Positions 40,794 to 50,288 of a stretch of 64,000 nt of DNA are shown one piece after another. The stretch lies in NCBI GenBank assembly GCA_015490755.1, contig WFXF01000076.1, positions 1 through 64,000 of the forward strand. The letters run 5' to 3'. Each line of letters begins with the position of its first letter. Position 1 is the stretch's first letter. The DNA is from Gammaproteobacteria bacterium (GTDB lineage Bacteria; Pseudomonadota; Gammaproteobacteria; JAADGQ01). The translations under genes were made by a program, and so were the position numbers. The notes beneath the pieces were generated by a model, which was not told the origin of the DNA, did no database searches, and worked only from the letters and a program-made list of their open reading frames with translations.

Positions 40794-42386
40794 TCAGACA
40801 AGAGTATGATATGCCTTAAGTAAATTCTCTACACTCACCTGAATATGAGAAAACACCATTCTAAACCGCGCTTCAGCTCTCCCATATGGGTCATCAATCG
40901 ACAACATAGGCACATTATCCCAAGCACCTAATAACGTTGTTTGGCAATTTGCTTTTTTCGTCATTTTAGCCATTCGATCCAAATGAGTTGGCTCCATTGT
41001 GACAAGTAAGTCCGTATCGAATAACGCCACCTCTTTAAGCTTCGTAGAACACAAGTGGTCCATATTATAGCCAAACTCTTTTGCTATTTTTCTTGCCACA
41101 GGATCTGGCTGATCGACCCCAGATGCTTCTATACCTGCTGAAATAACTGAAATATCCAGTTCATTTGATAACGCTATAATTTCTGCAAAAGGGCTCCTGC
41201 AAATATTACCGACGCACACAAAAATGATTCTATTTATTCGATCAAATGCCAGCTCTTTTGATTGCTTCAAATAACGACGTTCGGTAAAGTTTTCAACTGC
41301 TTTCAAAGCGGCAGTTCGTCGAATTCCATATGCAGTTACAAATGTATGCCTTAACTTATCTGCATTAGAACGGTCTGCTATATAATCAATTTTAGTAATA
41401 ATTTTTTCTTGAACAAAACGATCATTTGGCATCCCTAGCCGTGGCAAAATCAATGGTTCATCGCTATTACGATCAAGGTCATTAAGAGAAAGGTACGTGC
41501 TATTCGTTGTGAAAGCGAGCTGAATTCCGTTTTCACGTAATATCTTAAAATGGCTTTGATTGTAATCGCCTTGCTGACCATTTGGATAAACAAATATAGG
41601 AAGTGAATTAATGTGTTTATTTATCTCTTTAATTGAGCCTTGAATCTCTTCTTTGGCACGTTCATTTGTTAAATTAGATAAGATGAAGTGACTCTTGGTA
41701 TGAGGAATAAAATTCACACCATCACCCTCTAACCGTTTTACATCATTCCAACTGCAAGACCGATAGTTATCCGGTGCATTTTCTGGCAAATAAATATTTA
41801 ATTTTTCTTCAAGTAGCTTGATACTTTCATACACTTGTTCTTCAGATTGTTTTTTTAGACTTTCACGAACAGCCCTCATAGTTGATAACCTACTTTCATC
41901 ATTAGTAATATCAAATGTACTATTGATATTACTAATAGAAATTTCTGGCAACTCTTTTTCAGTTGTTGTTTCAAATAAGTAACGTACTTTTGCATCCCAC
42001 GGCCAACTATTACCTGAAACAAAATCTGTTATCAGAGCCACAGAAACAGGACAATTATTCTCCTGAAATACCGGCACACCTTTTTCAATCTGATCAAGAT
42101 AGCCATCATCCATCATAAAAATAAACCTGTTTTTTATGACTCCATAAGGCCTTTTAATTTGCTGGAAAAGATCATCCATTCCCATGGGGGTGTAACCATA
42201 TTTCTTTAAACTTTTAAGAAATAAATCTATTGCTTTTATAGAAGTTCCATCTATTCCCCGACCTTTATCTTCTATTCGATGAAGCATAAAAACAGGAATC
42301 ACTCCTTCGCTCATTCTTTGAAGAAAGGATCTTGCTGGTTTGCGACTGACAATAGAAATCGGGATTTTTTTTAGTATAAAATTCAC
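40794..42386 (-). CDS. Polysaccharide deacetylase (NodB-like) fused to a C-terminal low-molecular-weight protein tyrosine phosphatase
   Basis: 530 aa; FIFMMDDGYLDQ and FIPHTKSHFILSN (NodB motifs); IIFVCVGNICRSPFAE (CX5R P-loop) and C-terminal SIDDPYG Asp loop. Confidence 0.88.
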   Translation of the reverse strand: MNFILKKIPISIVSRKPARSFLQRMSEGVIPVFMLHRIEDKGRGIDGTSIKAIDLFLKSLKKYGYTPMGMDDLFQQIKRPYGVIKNRFIFMMDDGYLDQIEKGVPVFQENNCPVSVALITDFVSGNSWPWDAKVRYLFETTTEKELPEISISNINSTFDITNDESRLSTMRAVRESLKKQSEEQVYESIKLLEEKLNIYLPENAPDNYRSCSWNDVKRLEGDGVNFIPHTKSHFILSNLTNERAKEEIQGSIKEINKHINSLPIFVYPNGQQGDYNQSHFKILRENGIQLAFTTNSTYLSLNDLDRNSDEPLILPRLGMPNDRFVQEKIITKIDYIADRSNADKLRHTFVTAYGIRRTAALKAVENFTERRYLKQSKELAFDRINRIIFVCVGNICRSPFAEIIALSNELDISVISAGIEASGVDQPDPVARKIAKEFGYNMDHLCSTKLKEVALFDTDLLVTMEPTHLDRMAKMTKKANCQTTLLGAWDNVPMLSIDDPYGRAEARFRMVFSHIQVSVENLLKAYHTLV

Positions 42387-42394
42387 TTATTTAA

Positions 42395-43267
42395 TTATAA
42401 CGAGTAATGTGAAAACGACTTTCCTGGACCATCAAAAAGAAACACTTCATCCATTCGCCCCCATTGAAAGTCCCTTAATAATTTGTCTAAACGCTGCTCT
42501 GTTTTTTCCAGATTCAAATAGTGCCTAAAACGTGTTCTGGCATCCAGCTCTTTCTGCCTTGGCTGGTCAGGCTCTATTTCCCAGGGATGCAAATAAAACA
42601 CTCCTGGCGCATGATCCTTTTGATTCACACGCTTGATCAACCAACGTGATACAGGGTATGGAAGTAACCTGAAAAAACCACCCCCACCACCTGGGAAATT
42701 ATGCCCAAGCATATGAACCGTTGTGATCGGAATCTCTAATAACTTTTTATTTTCTTTTGGGTAAAATGCAAAACGAGGCGCATGGGGAATTCCATATAAA
42801 TCATGTTTTACCGGATAGATACTGGAGCTATATTCGTAACCTACCTCTTCTAAAACATCTAACGCCCATAGGTTTGATTCCACAATAGAGTAGCTGGTTG
42901 CCCGGTAACCTCGTACTGCACACCCCCCCAGATCTTCCAACATTTTTTTTGTACATTGAACATCTTCACGAAATTCATAGGGTTGCTGCATTGTAGCCCG
43001 AACATGGCTGTAGCCATGGCTCGCCAACTCGTGCCCATCAGCAACAATACGATGAACAATCGCTGGATAACGCTCAGCAACCCAACCCAAAACGAAGAAA
43101 GTTGCTTTAACATTGTGTGCATCAAACAGATCCAGAATACGATGGCTGTTTTTTTCTACCTGACAAGGTAACTGATCCCAATCTTCACGCTTTATATATT
43201 TTTCAAAAGCAGAGACGTGAAAATAGTCTTCCACGTCAATGGTCATCGCATTGATTACTTCTTTCAT
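42395..43267 (-). CDS. XrtA system polysaccharide deacetylase
   Basis: 290 aa; AMTIDVEDYFHVSAFE, ASHGYSHVRA, FYLHPWEIEPDQPRQ. Confidence 0.93.
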   Translation of the reverse strand: MKEVINAMTIDVEDYFHVSAFEKYIKREDWDQLPCQVEKNSHRILDLFDAHNVKATFFVLGWVAERYPAIVHRIVADGHELASHGYSHVRATMQQPYEFREDVQCTKKMLEDLGGCAVRGYRATSYSIVESNLWALDVLEEVGYEYSSSIYPVKHDLYGIPHAPRFAFYPKENKKLLEIPITTVHMLGHNFPGGGGGFFRLLPYPVSRWLIKRVNQKDHAPGVFYLHPWEIEPDQPRQKELDARTRFRHYLNLEKTEQRLDKLLRDFQWGRMDEVFLFDGPGKSFSHYSL

Positions 43268-43300
43268 TACAACTCAACTACATAAAAAGAGTCTGTTAGA

Positions 43301-44434
43301 TTATGTTCGCTCAACAAACTCTTTAATTATTTCAGCAATCCGCAATGCTGCTTTTCCATCCCAATACTCTGGAACACGCCCTGTTTTTCCACCTGTCACA
43401 AAAATATCGTTAACAGCTGCAATAACCTTGTCATGATCAGAACCCACAACCACATTGGTTCCCTCTTCTACCGTAATCGGTCTCTCGGTATTTTCCCGAA
43501 GAGTGACACAAGGAACACCCAGTGCCGTTGTCTCTTCTTGTATCCCGCCAGAATCAGATAAAACAACTCGTGCTTTTGACATTAGACCCAGCATATCCAG
43601 ATAACCCAATGGTGGCAGCTGGATGATGCGCTTTGAATTAATTAGGTTGTCATAAGAAAATTCTTTTATACAACTCAAGGTACGAGGGTGAACAGGAAAG
43701 ATAATAGGTAGTTTCTTGCTGATTTCAGCCACAGTATTCAGTAAACTTTCAAGAATAACGGGGTCATCAACATTTGAAGGGCGATGCAGTGTGAGTACAG
43801 CATAACCTGTTTCACTCTCTAAGACAGTCGATCTGTTATCAATTTTTTCCAGTATTTTATCCAGAGCAGTGGCTTGCGGTAGATTGCGCATGAGAGTGTC
43901 AATCATGACATTGCCTGTGAAATGAATGCGTGAACAATCAATCCCTTCACGCTTCAAATTATCTGTTGCGCTTCGTTCAGTAATAAATAACAGGTCAGAA
44001 AGTTGATCCGTCAATACACGGTTAATCTCTTCCGGCATGGTTCGGTCATAACTGCGTAACCCCGCTTCGACATGAATCACCGGCACACCTTTTTTTGCCG
44101 CAACCAAAGCACAAGCAACCGTTGAGTTCACATCGCCGACTACTAATACAGCTGCCAGACCTTTTTCATCATCAATGAGTGGCTCGAAGCGCCTCATCAC
44201 TTCTGCGGTCTGTACTGCGTGACTTCCTGAACCAACTTCCAGATCAACATCCGGTGTGGGAATACCCAGCTGCTCAAAAAACTGTAAATTCATAGCTACA
44301 TCATAGTGCTGCCCAGTATGCAAAAGCTTGGCATGCAAACCTGTCGTCGCCTTAAGAGCTGCTATAATGGGCGCAATTTTCATAAAATTCGGGCGCGCAC
44401 CCACAATACATAAAATTGTTTTACTATTTTTCAC
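43301..44434 (-). CDS. wecB: UDP-N-acetylglucosamine 2-epimerase (non-hydrolysing)
   Basis: 377 aa; GARPNFMKIAPI, HVEAGLRSYDRTMPEEINR, SDSGGIQEET. Confidence 0.95.
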   Translation of the reverse strand: MKNSKTILCIVGARPNFMKIAPIIAALKATTGLHAKLLHTGQHYDVAMNLQFFEQLGIPTPDVDLEVGSGSHAVQTAEVMRRFEPLIDDEKGLAAVLVVGDVNSTVACALVAAKKGVPVIHVEAGLRSYDRTMPEEINRVLTDQLSDLLFITERSATDNLKREGIDCSRIHFTGNVMIDTLMRNLPQATALDKILEKIDNRSTVLESETGYAVLTLHRPSNVDDPVILESLLNTVAEISKKLPIIFPVHPRTLSCIKEFSYDNLINSKRIIQLPPLGYLDMLGLMSKARVVLSDSGGIQEETTALGVPCVTLRENTERPITVEEGTNVVVGSDHDKVIAAVNDIFVTGGKTGRVPEYWDGKAALRIAEIIKEFVERT

Positions 44435-44471
44435 TTAATTTGAGTATCCGTTCAATTCTATTACGGACTAA

Positions 44472-45521
44472 TTATTCGTCATCCATTAATAAGATTAGTT
44501 TTTTTATTCGCTTACGCTCTTTTTTAAGTTGCTCTTCTAATTCAGTAATTCTTCTTTCAAGAGTGGTTAACCGCTCTTCAAAATCGCTACTACTATTTTT
44601 TACAACAGGATTATTCAATACCTTTTCCTCTATTGAAGCACCTTTAGGCCGATCTTCAGTTTTCAGTGGCTCAGAAGCCACAATATATTCGACGGTCTCG
44701 TCTTTTAATGAACCCCCACCTTGAAGTGCTTTAACTGCTTGCTGAACGAGCTGTTCATCAAACTTTTTCACCTTATTTTTATATCCCAGCTGCAATGTAC
44801 ATTCACATAATGTATTGACTGTTTTTGGTACGCCTTGACTGTATTCATAGATTTTTGCATAGGCAGCTCCATCAAATAGAGCCTCTCCTTGCCAACCTGC
44901 ATGCTGAAGACGGGAATCAACATATGCTCTTGTCTCTTCTTGAGACATGGCTTCCAATTGATAAGCTGCAATCACACGTTGTCGCAGTTGTTCTAACCTT
45001 TCATCCTGCAAAGTTGCTTTAAAATCTGTGTGACCCAGCAAAAAGGTCTGTAAGAGTGCCCGGCCATCTAATGTAAAGTTTGAAAGCATTCTTAATTCTT
45101 CAAGTAAGCGCATTGATAACCGTTGCACTTCATCTACAACAAGCAGCACTTGCTTTCCATTTTTGACTTGCTCAAGAAAAAAAGCTTCCAGATTTTTGAG
45201 CAACGTTGCCTTACTTAAGTTCTCATAAGGCAGAGAAAAAGCTTTTGTAATGAGCCTTAAAGCCTCTTCAGCACTGGGTTTATCGAAAACAATTAATGCC
45301 GCAACAATATTGTCTCTGTTTAAGCTATGAAAAAAAACATGAGACAGCATTGTTTTACCAACACCATGTTCTCCAGTAATCACGACAAAACCTTCTCTTT
45401 GCGTTAAGCCATAATGCAAATATGAAAGCGCCCGCTTTTGTCCACCACTTTCAAAAAAATAATTGGGATCATGATCTAATTGAAATGGTTTTTTTTTGAG
45501 ATTATAAAATAGTCCATGCAT
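44472..45521 (-). CDS. XrtA/PEP-CTERM system-associated AAA ATPase (ExeA-like)
   Basis: 349 aa; MHGLFYNLKKKPFQLDHDPNYFF, GEHGVGKTML, VLLVVDEVQRL. Confidence 0.92.
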   Translation of the reverse strand: MHGLFYNLKKKPFQLDHDPNYFFESGGQKRALSYLHYGLTQREGFVVITGEHGVGKTMLSHVFFHSLNRDNIVAALIVFDKPSAEEALRLITKAFSLPYENLSKATLLKNLEAFFLEQVKNGKQVLLVVDEVQRLSMRLLEELRMLSNFTLDGRALLQTFLLGHTDFKATLQDERLEQLRQRVIAAYQLEAMSQEETRAYVDSRLQHAGWQGEALFDGAAYAKIYEYSQGVPKTVNTLCECTLQLGYKNKVKKFDEQLVQQAVKALQGGGSLKDETVEYIVASEPLKTEDRPKGASIEEKVLNNPVVKNSSSDFEERLTTLERRITELEEQLKKERKRIKKLILLMDDE

Positions 45522-45560
45522 TTTTATCTCACCTGATTTTTATATATTTGAATAGCGATC

Positions 45561-46991
45561 TTACCATTCCAGATTAATACTACTGTTTATATAGTTTTCA
45601 ATATAATTCTGGTTTATTAATGGCCCTTTACTATCGGCATAAGAGTAGCTCAATAATAGTGACGCATTTTTTGCCAAACTGTGTTCAATAGAAAGGTGAC
45701 TATATTTAATCTGACTCTCTCCGACCTGAATTGAATTAGCCTGCCTCTGGATTTGAGCAGCAAGTGTAAATTTTGTATCCCGTGTTAAACGCTTTTTCCA
45801 ATACAACTCCACACCTTTATGTTTAGTGGAACCTATGTTGACTATACCAGGAACAGATGCGTTGGTCTGATTTTCCATTTGTTCGAAAAAACTTTCAATA
45901 CCAATACGATTCCCACCTGTATCATACCCCACTTCGAACTTTGCTCTTTTTCTGATATAGGCATCTGCATTCAGCCCCAATGCATTGAATGACGGCGGCA
46001 TGACTATTCCCGTATCATCAAAAGCCTTTATTGTACTTTGAACCTGCGATATATTTACAATATCTTCATTATAATTGAACAACTGCTCCAACTTTCGGGA
46101 ACGGTGTCTGATATCGAGAAAGTAACTCTCACCATAAAACCGCTTACCTGCCCCTATTTTTAATCGTGTGCGCTGACCGGGTGTCCATATAAATCCACTC
46201 ATCCATAAACGACCCACCGGTCGATCTTTTGCCCCAGTAAATTCATAATTATTATTTTCATAGCCTATATCACCATATAGTGCGAAACTTCTGGAAAACC
46301 TGTACTGAAGCAATATATTAGATTTTTCCAAACGAATATCAGAAACAATATCTGTTTCATACTCTATATCACTTCTTGAATAGTCCAGTGCCCAATTGAA
46401 CCCACTTTTCTGCAACATCGAATCCAGATGCACTGAAACTGTCTGATTGATATTATCAAGTGAGGATTTTTCATATACAGCACTATCAAACTTGTAACGC
46501 AGTTCACTGTTAATTGAAGAATCAAATGTGTGTTTCAAATATGGGCTGACACTGAGATAGGTTTCGTCTCTGAAAAAGCCTGTAGAAGCACCGCTATTCC
46601 TATTATAAAAATACTCTGGAGAGATGACACCCTGCGTATACAAAATTGAGCCATCAACAAAAAGAGTATCACCTAAAACAGCTTTTGTTACATCAGATTG
46701 CAACTGATTGTATCTTACACTACGTTCACTATTTTCAGAGTAAAAAATATTCTGCAAACGATATTTAGCCATCAGTGTATGGGTTCTACCTTCACTTAAA
46801 ATTAAAAACCCTGGATTCACTTCAAAGATTGCTTCAGCGATTTCATTCTCTTTTATTTGCAGTTGAATATTATCGGAATAACCAACTCCTGCCGTCAATT
46901 GAGGTGTAAATGTTGTGCTGGCTCCAATATTGGCCGCACTCAAAAAAAGCAAACAAGCTAGAGCTATTCTCAATTTAAAACTCCGATCCAA
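45561..46991 (-). CDS. PEP-CTERM system-associated outer-membrane beta-barrel protein
   Basis: 476 aa; signal peptide, FTPQLTAGVGYSDNIQL, alternating beta strands, terminal aromatic residue (SINLEW). Confidence 0.85.
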   Translation of the reverse strand: MDRSFKLRIALACLLFLSAANIGASTTFTPQLTAGVGYSDNIQLQIKENEIAEAIFEVNPGFLILSEGRTHTLMAKYRLQNIFYSENSERSVRYNQLQSDVTKAVLGDTLFVDGSILYTQGVISPEYFYNRNSGASTGFFRDETYLSVSPYLKHTFDSSINSELRYKFDSAVYEKSSLDNINQTVSVHLDSMLQKSGFNWALDYSRSDIEYETDIVSDIRLEKSNILLQYRFSRSFALYGDIGYENNNYEFTGAKDRPVGRLWMSGFIWTPGQRTRLKIGAGKRFYGESYFLDIRHRSRKLEQLFNYNEDIVNISQVQSTIKAFDDTGIVMPPSFNALGLNADAYIRKRAKFEVGYDTGGNRIGIESFFEQMENQTNASVPGIVNIGSTKHKGVELYWKKRLTRDTKFTLAAQIQRQANSIQVGESQIKYSHLSIEHSLAKNASLLLSYSYADSKGPLINQNYIENYINSSINLEW

Positions 46992-47038
46992 ACTACTTTA
47001 ATATAATCAGAAATTATTTTATGGCGTTAATGAGTGTG

Positions 47039-47932
47039 CTATTGCTTGGCATAACCGTAGCCATAGCCATAACGACCATACCCATAGCTTGATCCTTTTA
47101 GCTCAATACGATTCTTATTTAAAATCAGTCCTATTATTTTAGATTGATCAAGCAGCTGTAGTGCATCTTTAACAGCCTGTTGATGAGTCTTTTCCGCTTC
47201 AACAACCATGAATATCTGACCCATTTTTTCAGCTAAGACAGCCGCTTCAGTAGTCACTAGCAGTGGTGGTGAATCAAAAATAACAATTCGATCTGGAAAA
47301 CGTTTCGCCAGCTCATCAATCAAATCATCCATGCGTTCACTTGACAAGAGTTCTGTTGCATGCTGATGAGTACGCCCCGCAGGTAAAATTTTTAATTTGG
47401 GCACATCAGAATTTAATATGACATCAGAAAGTGCAGACACGTCTCCAGCTAAAAACTCCACCAAACCGGAATCAATATTTTCAATACCCAAATCTTTTGC
47501 TACAGATGGATTTGCAACATCGGCATCAACTAATAAAACAGTTTTATCCTGCTCCATCGCAATACTCATCGCGAGGTTAATTGCAGAAAAGGTCTTACCT
47601 TCATTAGGCAAAGAGCTTGTTACCATTATAATATTAGGATGATCGACTTTCTTTGCGCCACGCCCTGATACATTCATCAACAAATGACGCTTGATGCGTC
47701 TAAACTCTTCAGTAATCAAGCTTCGACCCGAGTCCATTGTTATCATTCCAGATTCTTTTAATTTATCCAGAATTTTAACACTGACTTGATTATGGTTACT
47801 GCTGCCTTGCTGCTCACCTATCAATAGTTCTGCTTCAGATAACTGAGACTTGCTATTTTTGGTGATCAGTTTTTTTGTCGATTCGATATCATCTTCTATT
47901 AATCGATCGATCGCACGTTCAATAATACTCAT
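47039..47932 (-). CDS. XrtA-associated tyrosine autokinase (BY-kinase)
   Basis: 297 aa; SSLPNEGKTFSAINLA, LLVDADVANPSV; Tyr-rich tail SYGYGRYGYGYGYAKQ. Confidence 0.93.
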   Translation of the reverse strand: MSIIERAIDRLIEDDIESTKKLITKNSKSQLSEAELLIGEQQGSSNHNQVSVKILDKLKESGMITMDSGRSLITEEFRRIKRHLLMNVSGRGAKKVDHPNIIMVTSSLPNEGKTFSAINLAMSIAMEQDKTVLLVDADVANPSVAKDLGIENIDSGLVEFLAGDVSALSDVILNSDVPKLKILPAGRTHQHATELLSSERMDDLIDELAKRFPDRIVIFDSPPLLVTTEAAVLAEKMGQIFMVVEAEKTHQQAVKDALQLLDQSKIIGLILNKNRIELKGSSYGYGRYGYGYGYAKQ

Positions 47933-47988
47933 TGGCCTACACTCTGAAAAAATAACGATTACAATTTATCTAAAATAAAATTCACATT

Positions 47989-49506
47989 CTAAGGCCAAAA
48001 CTGTACTGCAACCACTATTCCATATACAGCAAACAGAGCCAATACGGCTAATGAAAAAATTATGAAATTAGATTTTTTCTTCGATAACTGTGAGTCATCC
48101 CATACCATTGAGATACTACCGTATACAGGCAGACCCGTACCACTGGATAATTCAGTGGCGCTATCGAAAGTAGATCTGACTTGAGATAAAAATAGTGCGA
48201 AAGCAATACCTCCTCCTAAACCAGCAAGTAGCACCAGAGACATAAACAACGGTCGATTTGGCCCAACAGGAACAAGTGGTACAACAGGCGGGTCAATTAC
48301 TTTAAACTGTATATCATCAACACTTTGAGACGCATCCCTTGAAATTTTTGCAGCCTCCCTACGGCTTACAAGCCCATCATAATTTTCTTTATTGATTTTA
48401 TAATCACGATTAAGCTTCAACAAATCAGCTTCCACTTGGGGAACTGTATCTACCAATTTATTCAAACCAGATACTTTACGCTCTAACTCTCTTTTCCGTG
48501 CTCTTAACGCCCCGACTTCAGCTTCAACTTTACCCAGCTCTATTTTTAACTCCTGATATATGGGGTTTTCCACACCAATGTGATTACTTGCTTTAGGATT
48601 TAGTAATTCATCCTCTTGCTGCTTTTTCAATATATCGATCTTCTGCTTAACTGCAATAACATCCGGGTGTCTATCAGTGAATTGCAGCATCAAGGCATCC
48701 CGTTTCTGCTCTAAATCAGAAATTTGATCCATCAGCATACTGACCGTTTCGTTTGTACTCGCCTGCACTATTGATGAAACATCGGATAATTGTGATTTGA
48801 GGGCTTCACGACGCTGAATCGCTTCACTCAGCAGTAATTTTGCTTGATCCAAATCATCGATTGCTTTTTGAATTTTTGCAAAGTATCCGCCTGCTTCTGT
48901 TGGCATCAAACCCACATTAGAGCGTTTAAACTCTTTCAAACGCTCTTCTGCTGCCTCTAGTTTAACCTTATACTCCTGAATCTGCTCATCAAGAAAATCC
49001 TCTGTCAATGCAGTGTCTTTACGTGTCGCCCCCAAGGTATTTTCAACAAAAATAGTAAGCAATGACTCGACGACACGCTTGGCTAATTCGGGATCAGTGT
49101 TCTGATAGCGAATGATATAAATATTGTCTCTAGAACTACCTGTCACTTCAATTTTTGAAGCCAATACTGCGAGTAAACGCTCTTTTTCTTCAGGTGTATG
49201 TACATCTAAATCAAGGTCTGTATCTCGAGCAACTTTTTCCAGATTAGGCCGACTCAACAAAGTTTGCTGCGATGTCAGTGCGACCTGCCTTCTCATATCA
49301 GAATCTACAGCCAACCCTTTCAAAACAGGCCTCAACATTGATTGTGTATCCAGGAATATACGAGCCATCGATTCATATTTATCCGGCATAGTCGCTACAG
49401 TTGCCCACCCAGCAGCACATATAGCCGCCGCAATACCCAATGCGATCCATCGCCTGCGCCAAACCTTCCATGCATACCGCTGTATTTGTTCAATATTTTC
49501 ACGCAT
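47989..49506 (-). CDS. XrtA system polysaccharide chain length determinant (Wzz/GNVR)
   Basis: 505 aa; two TM helices, coiled coil, VIDPPVVPLVPVGPNRPLF. Confidence 0.93.
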   Translation of the reverse strand: MRENIEQIQRYAWKVWRRRWIALGIAAAICAAGWATVATMPDKYESMARIFLDTQSMLRPVLKGLAVDSDMRRQVALTSQQTLLSRPNLEKVARDTDLDLDVHTPEEKERLLAVLASKIEVTGSSRDNIYIIRYQNTDPELAKRVVESLLTIFVENTLGATRKDTALTEDFLDEQIQEYKVKLEAAEERLKEFKRSNVGLMPTEAGGYFAKIQKAIDDLDQAKLLLSEAIQRREALKSQLSDVSSIVQASTNETVSMLMDQISDLEQKRDALMLQFTDRHPDVIAVKQKIDILKKQQEDELLNPKASNHIGVENPIYQELKIELGKVEAEVGALRARKRELERKVSGLNKLVDTVPQVEADLLKLNRDYKINKENYDGLVSRREAAKISRDASQSVDDIQFKVIDPPVVPLVPVGPNRPLFMSLVLLAGLGGGIAFALFLSQVRSTFDSATELSSGTGLPVYGSISMVWDDSQLSKKKSNFIIFSLAVLALFAVYGIVVAVQFWP

Positions 49507-49568
49507 TATGCTTTAAAAACCTTTAACTGTTTTTTCATTTTTCCAACCGGATACAACACAACAGTACC

Positions 49569-50183
49569 TCAAAACCATGCTTCAGGAATGATCAGAATAT
49601 CACCCGCTTGCATCTCTACATTGGCATCAATGTGACCACCACGCATCAAATCTTCAAGGCGTACCTGGAACTCCTGCGACTTGCCATTCACTTTACGCAC
49701 GATACGCGCTTCATTCCCTGCCGCAAACTCGGTAAGACCGCCCACAGCAATCATCACATCCAGCACTGTCATTTTATTTCGATACGGCAATGCTCCTGGT
49801 TTTGCAGCTTCTCCGACAATACGAATCTGTTGCAAATAAGTTCCCGAAAACTGGGATACAATCACTGTCACTACAGGGTCTTTAATATAAGTTGACAAAA
49901 CTCCTTCAATATCTCGAGCCAACTGTGTGGGTGTTTTTCCACTGGCGATCATATCTTCAACAAGAGGTGTTGAAATTCGCCCATCAGGCCTGACGGGAAC
50001 AGTGACAGAAACGTCAGGATTACGCCATACGAAGATATCAATGATATCTCCCGGCCCCACCAAATAATCCGATTTTATAGCGGTTTTTCCAAGGTTTTTA
50101 GGAGCCAGTGGAATATTGTAATTTGCACAGCCTGCAATAAAAACCGTCAACAGGCAAAGAGCGACTAACTGTATTTTTCTCAT
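49569..50183 (-). CDS. XrtA polysaccharide export protein (Wza/SLBB-type lipoprotein)
   Basis: 204 aa; lipobox FIAGCAN; DYLVGPGDIIDIFVWRNPDVS. Confidence 0.94.
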   Translation of the reverse strand: MRKIQLVALCLLTVFIAGCANYNIPLAPKNLGKTAIKSDYLVGPGDIIDIFVWRNPDVSVTVPVRPDGRISTPLVEDMIASGKTPTQLARDIEGVLSTYIKDPVVTVIVSQFSGTYLQQIRIVGEAAKPGALPYRNKMTVLDVMIAVGGLTEFAAGNEARIVRKVNGKSQEFQVRLEDLMRGGHIDANVEMQAGDILIIPEAWF

Positions 50184-50288
50184 TAATAAATTCCTTACGA
50201 ATACTTCAAAACCTTAATCAATATACTTTAATCCTTACATACTTGATCCACCGAACTCAAGTAAGTACATACCACTACATCTTCATTT

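Noticed and set aside
49124-49635. 97-130 aa plus-strand ORFs near the chain-length gene
   Set aside because: Antisense to, or overlapping, strongly supported Wzz-like and export genes; no recognisable domain.
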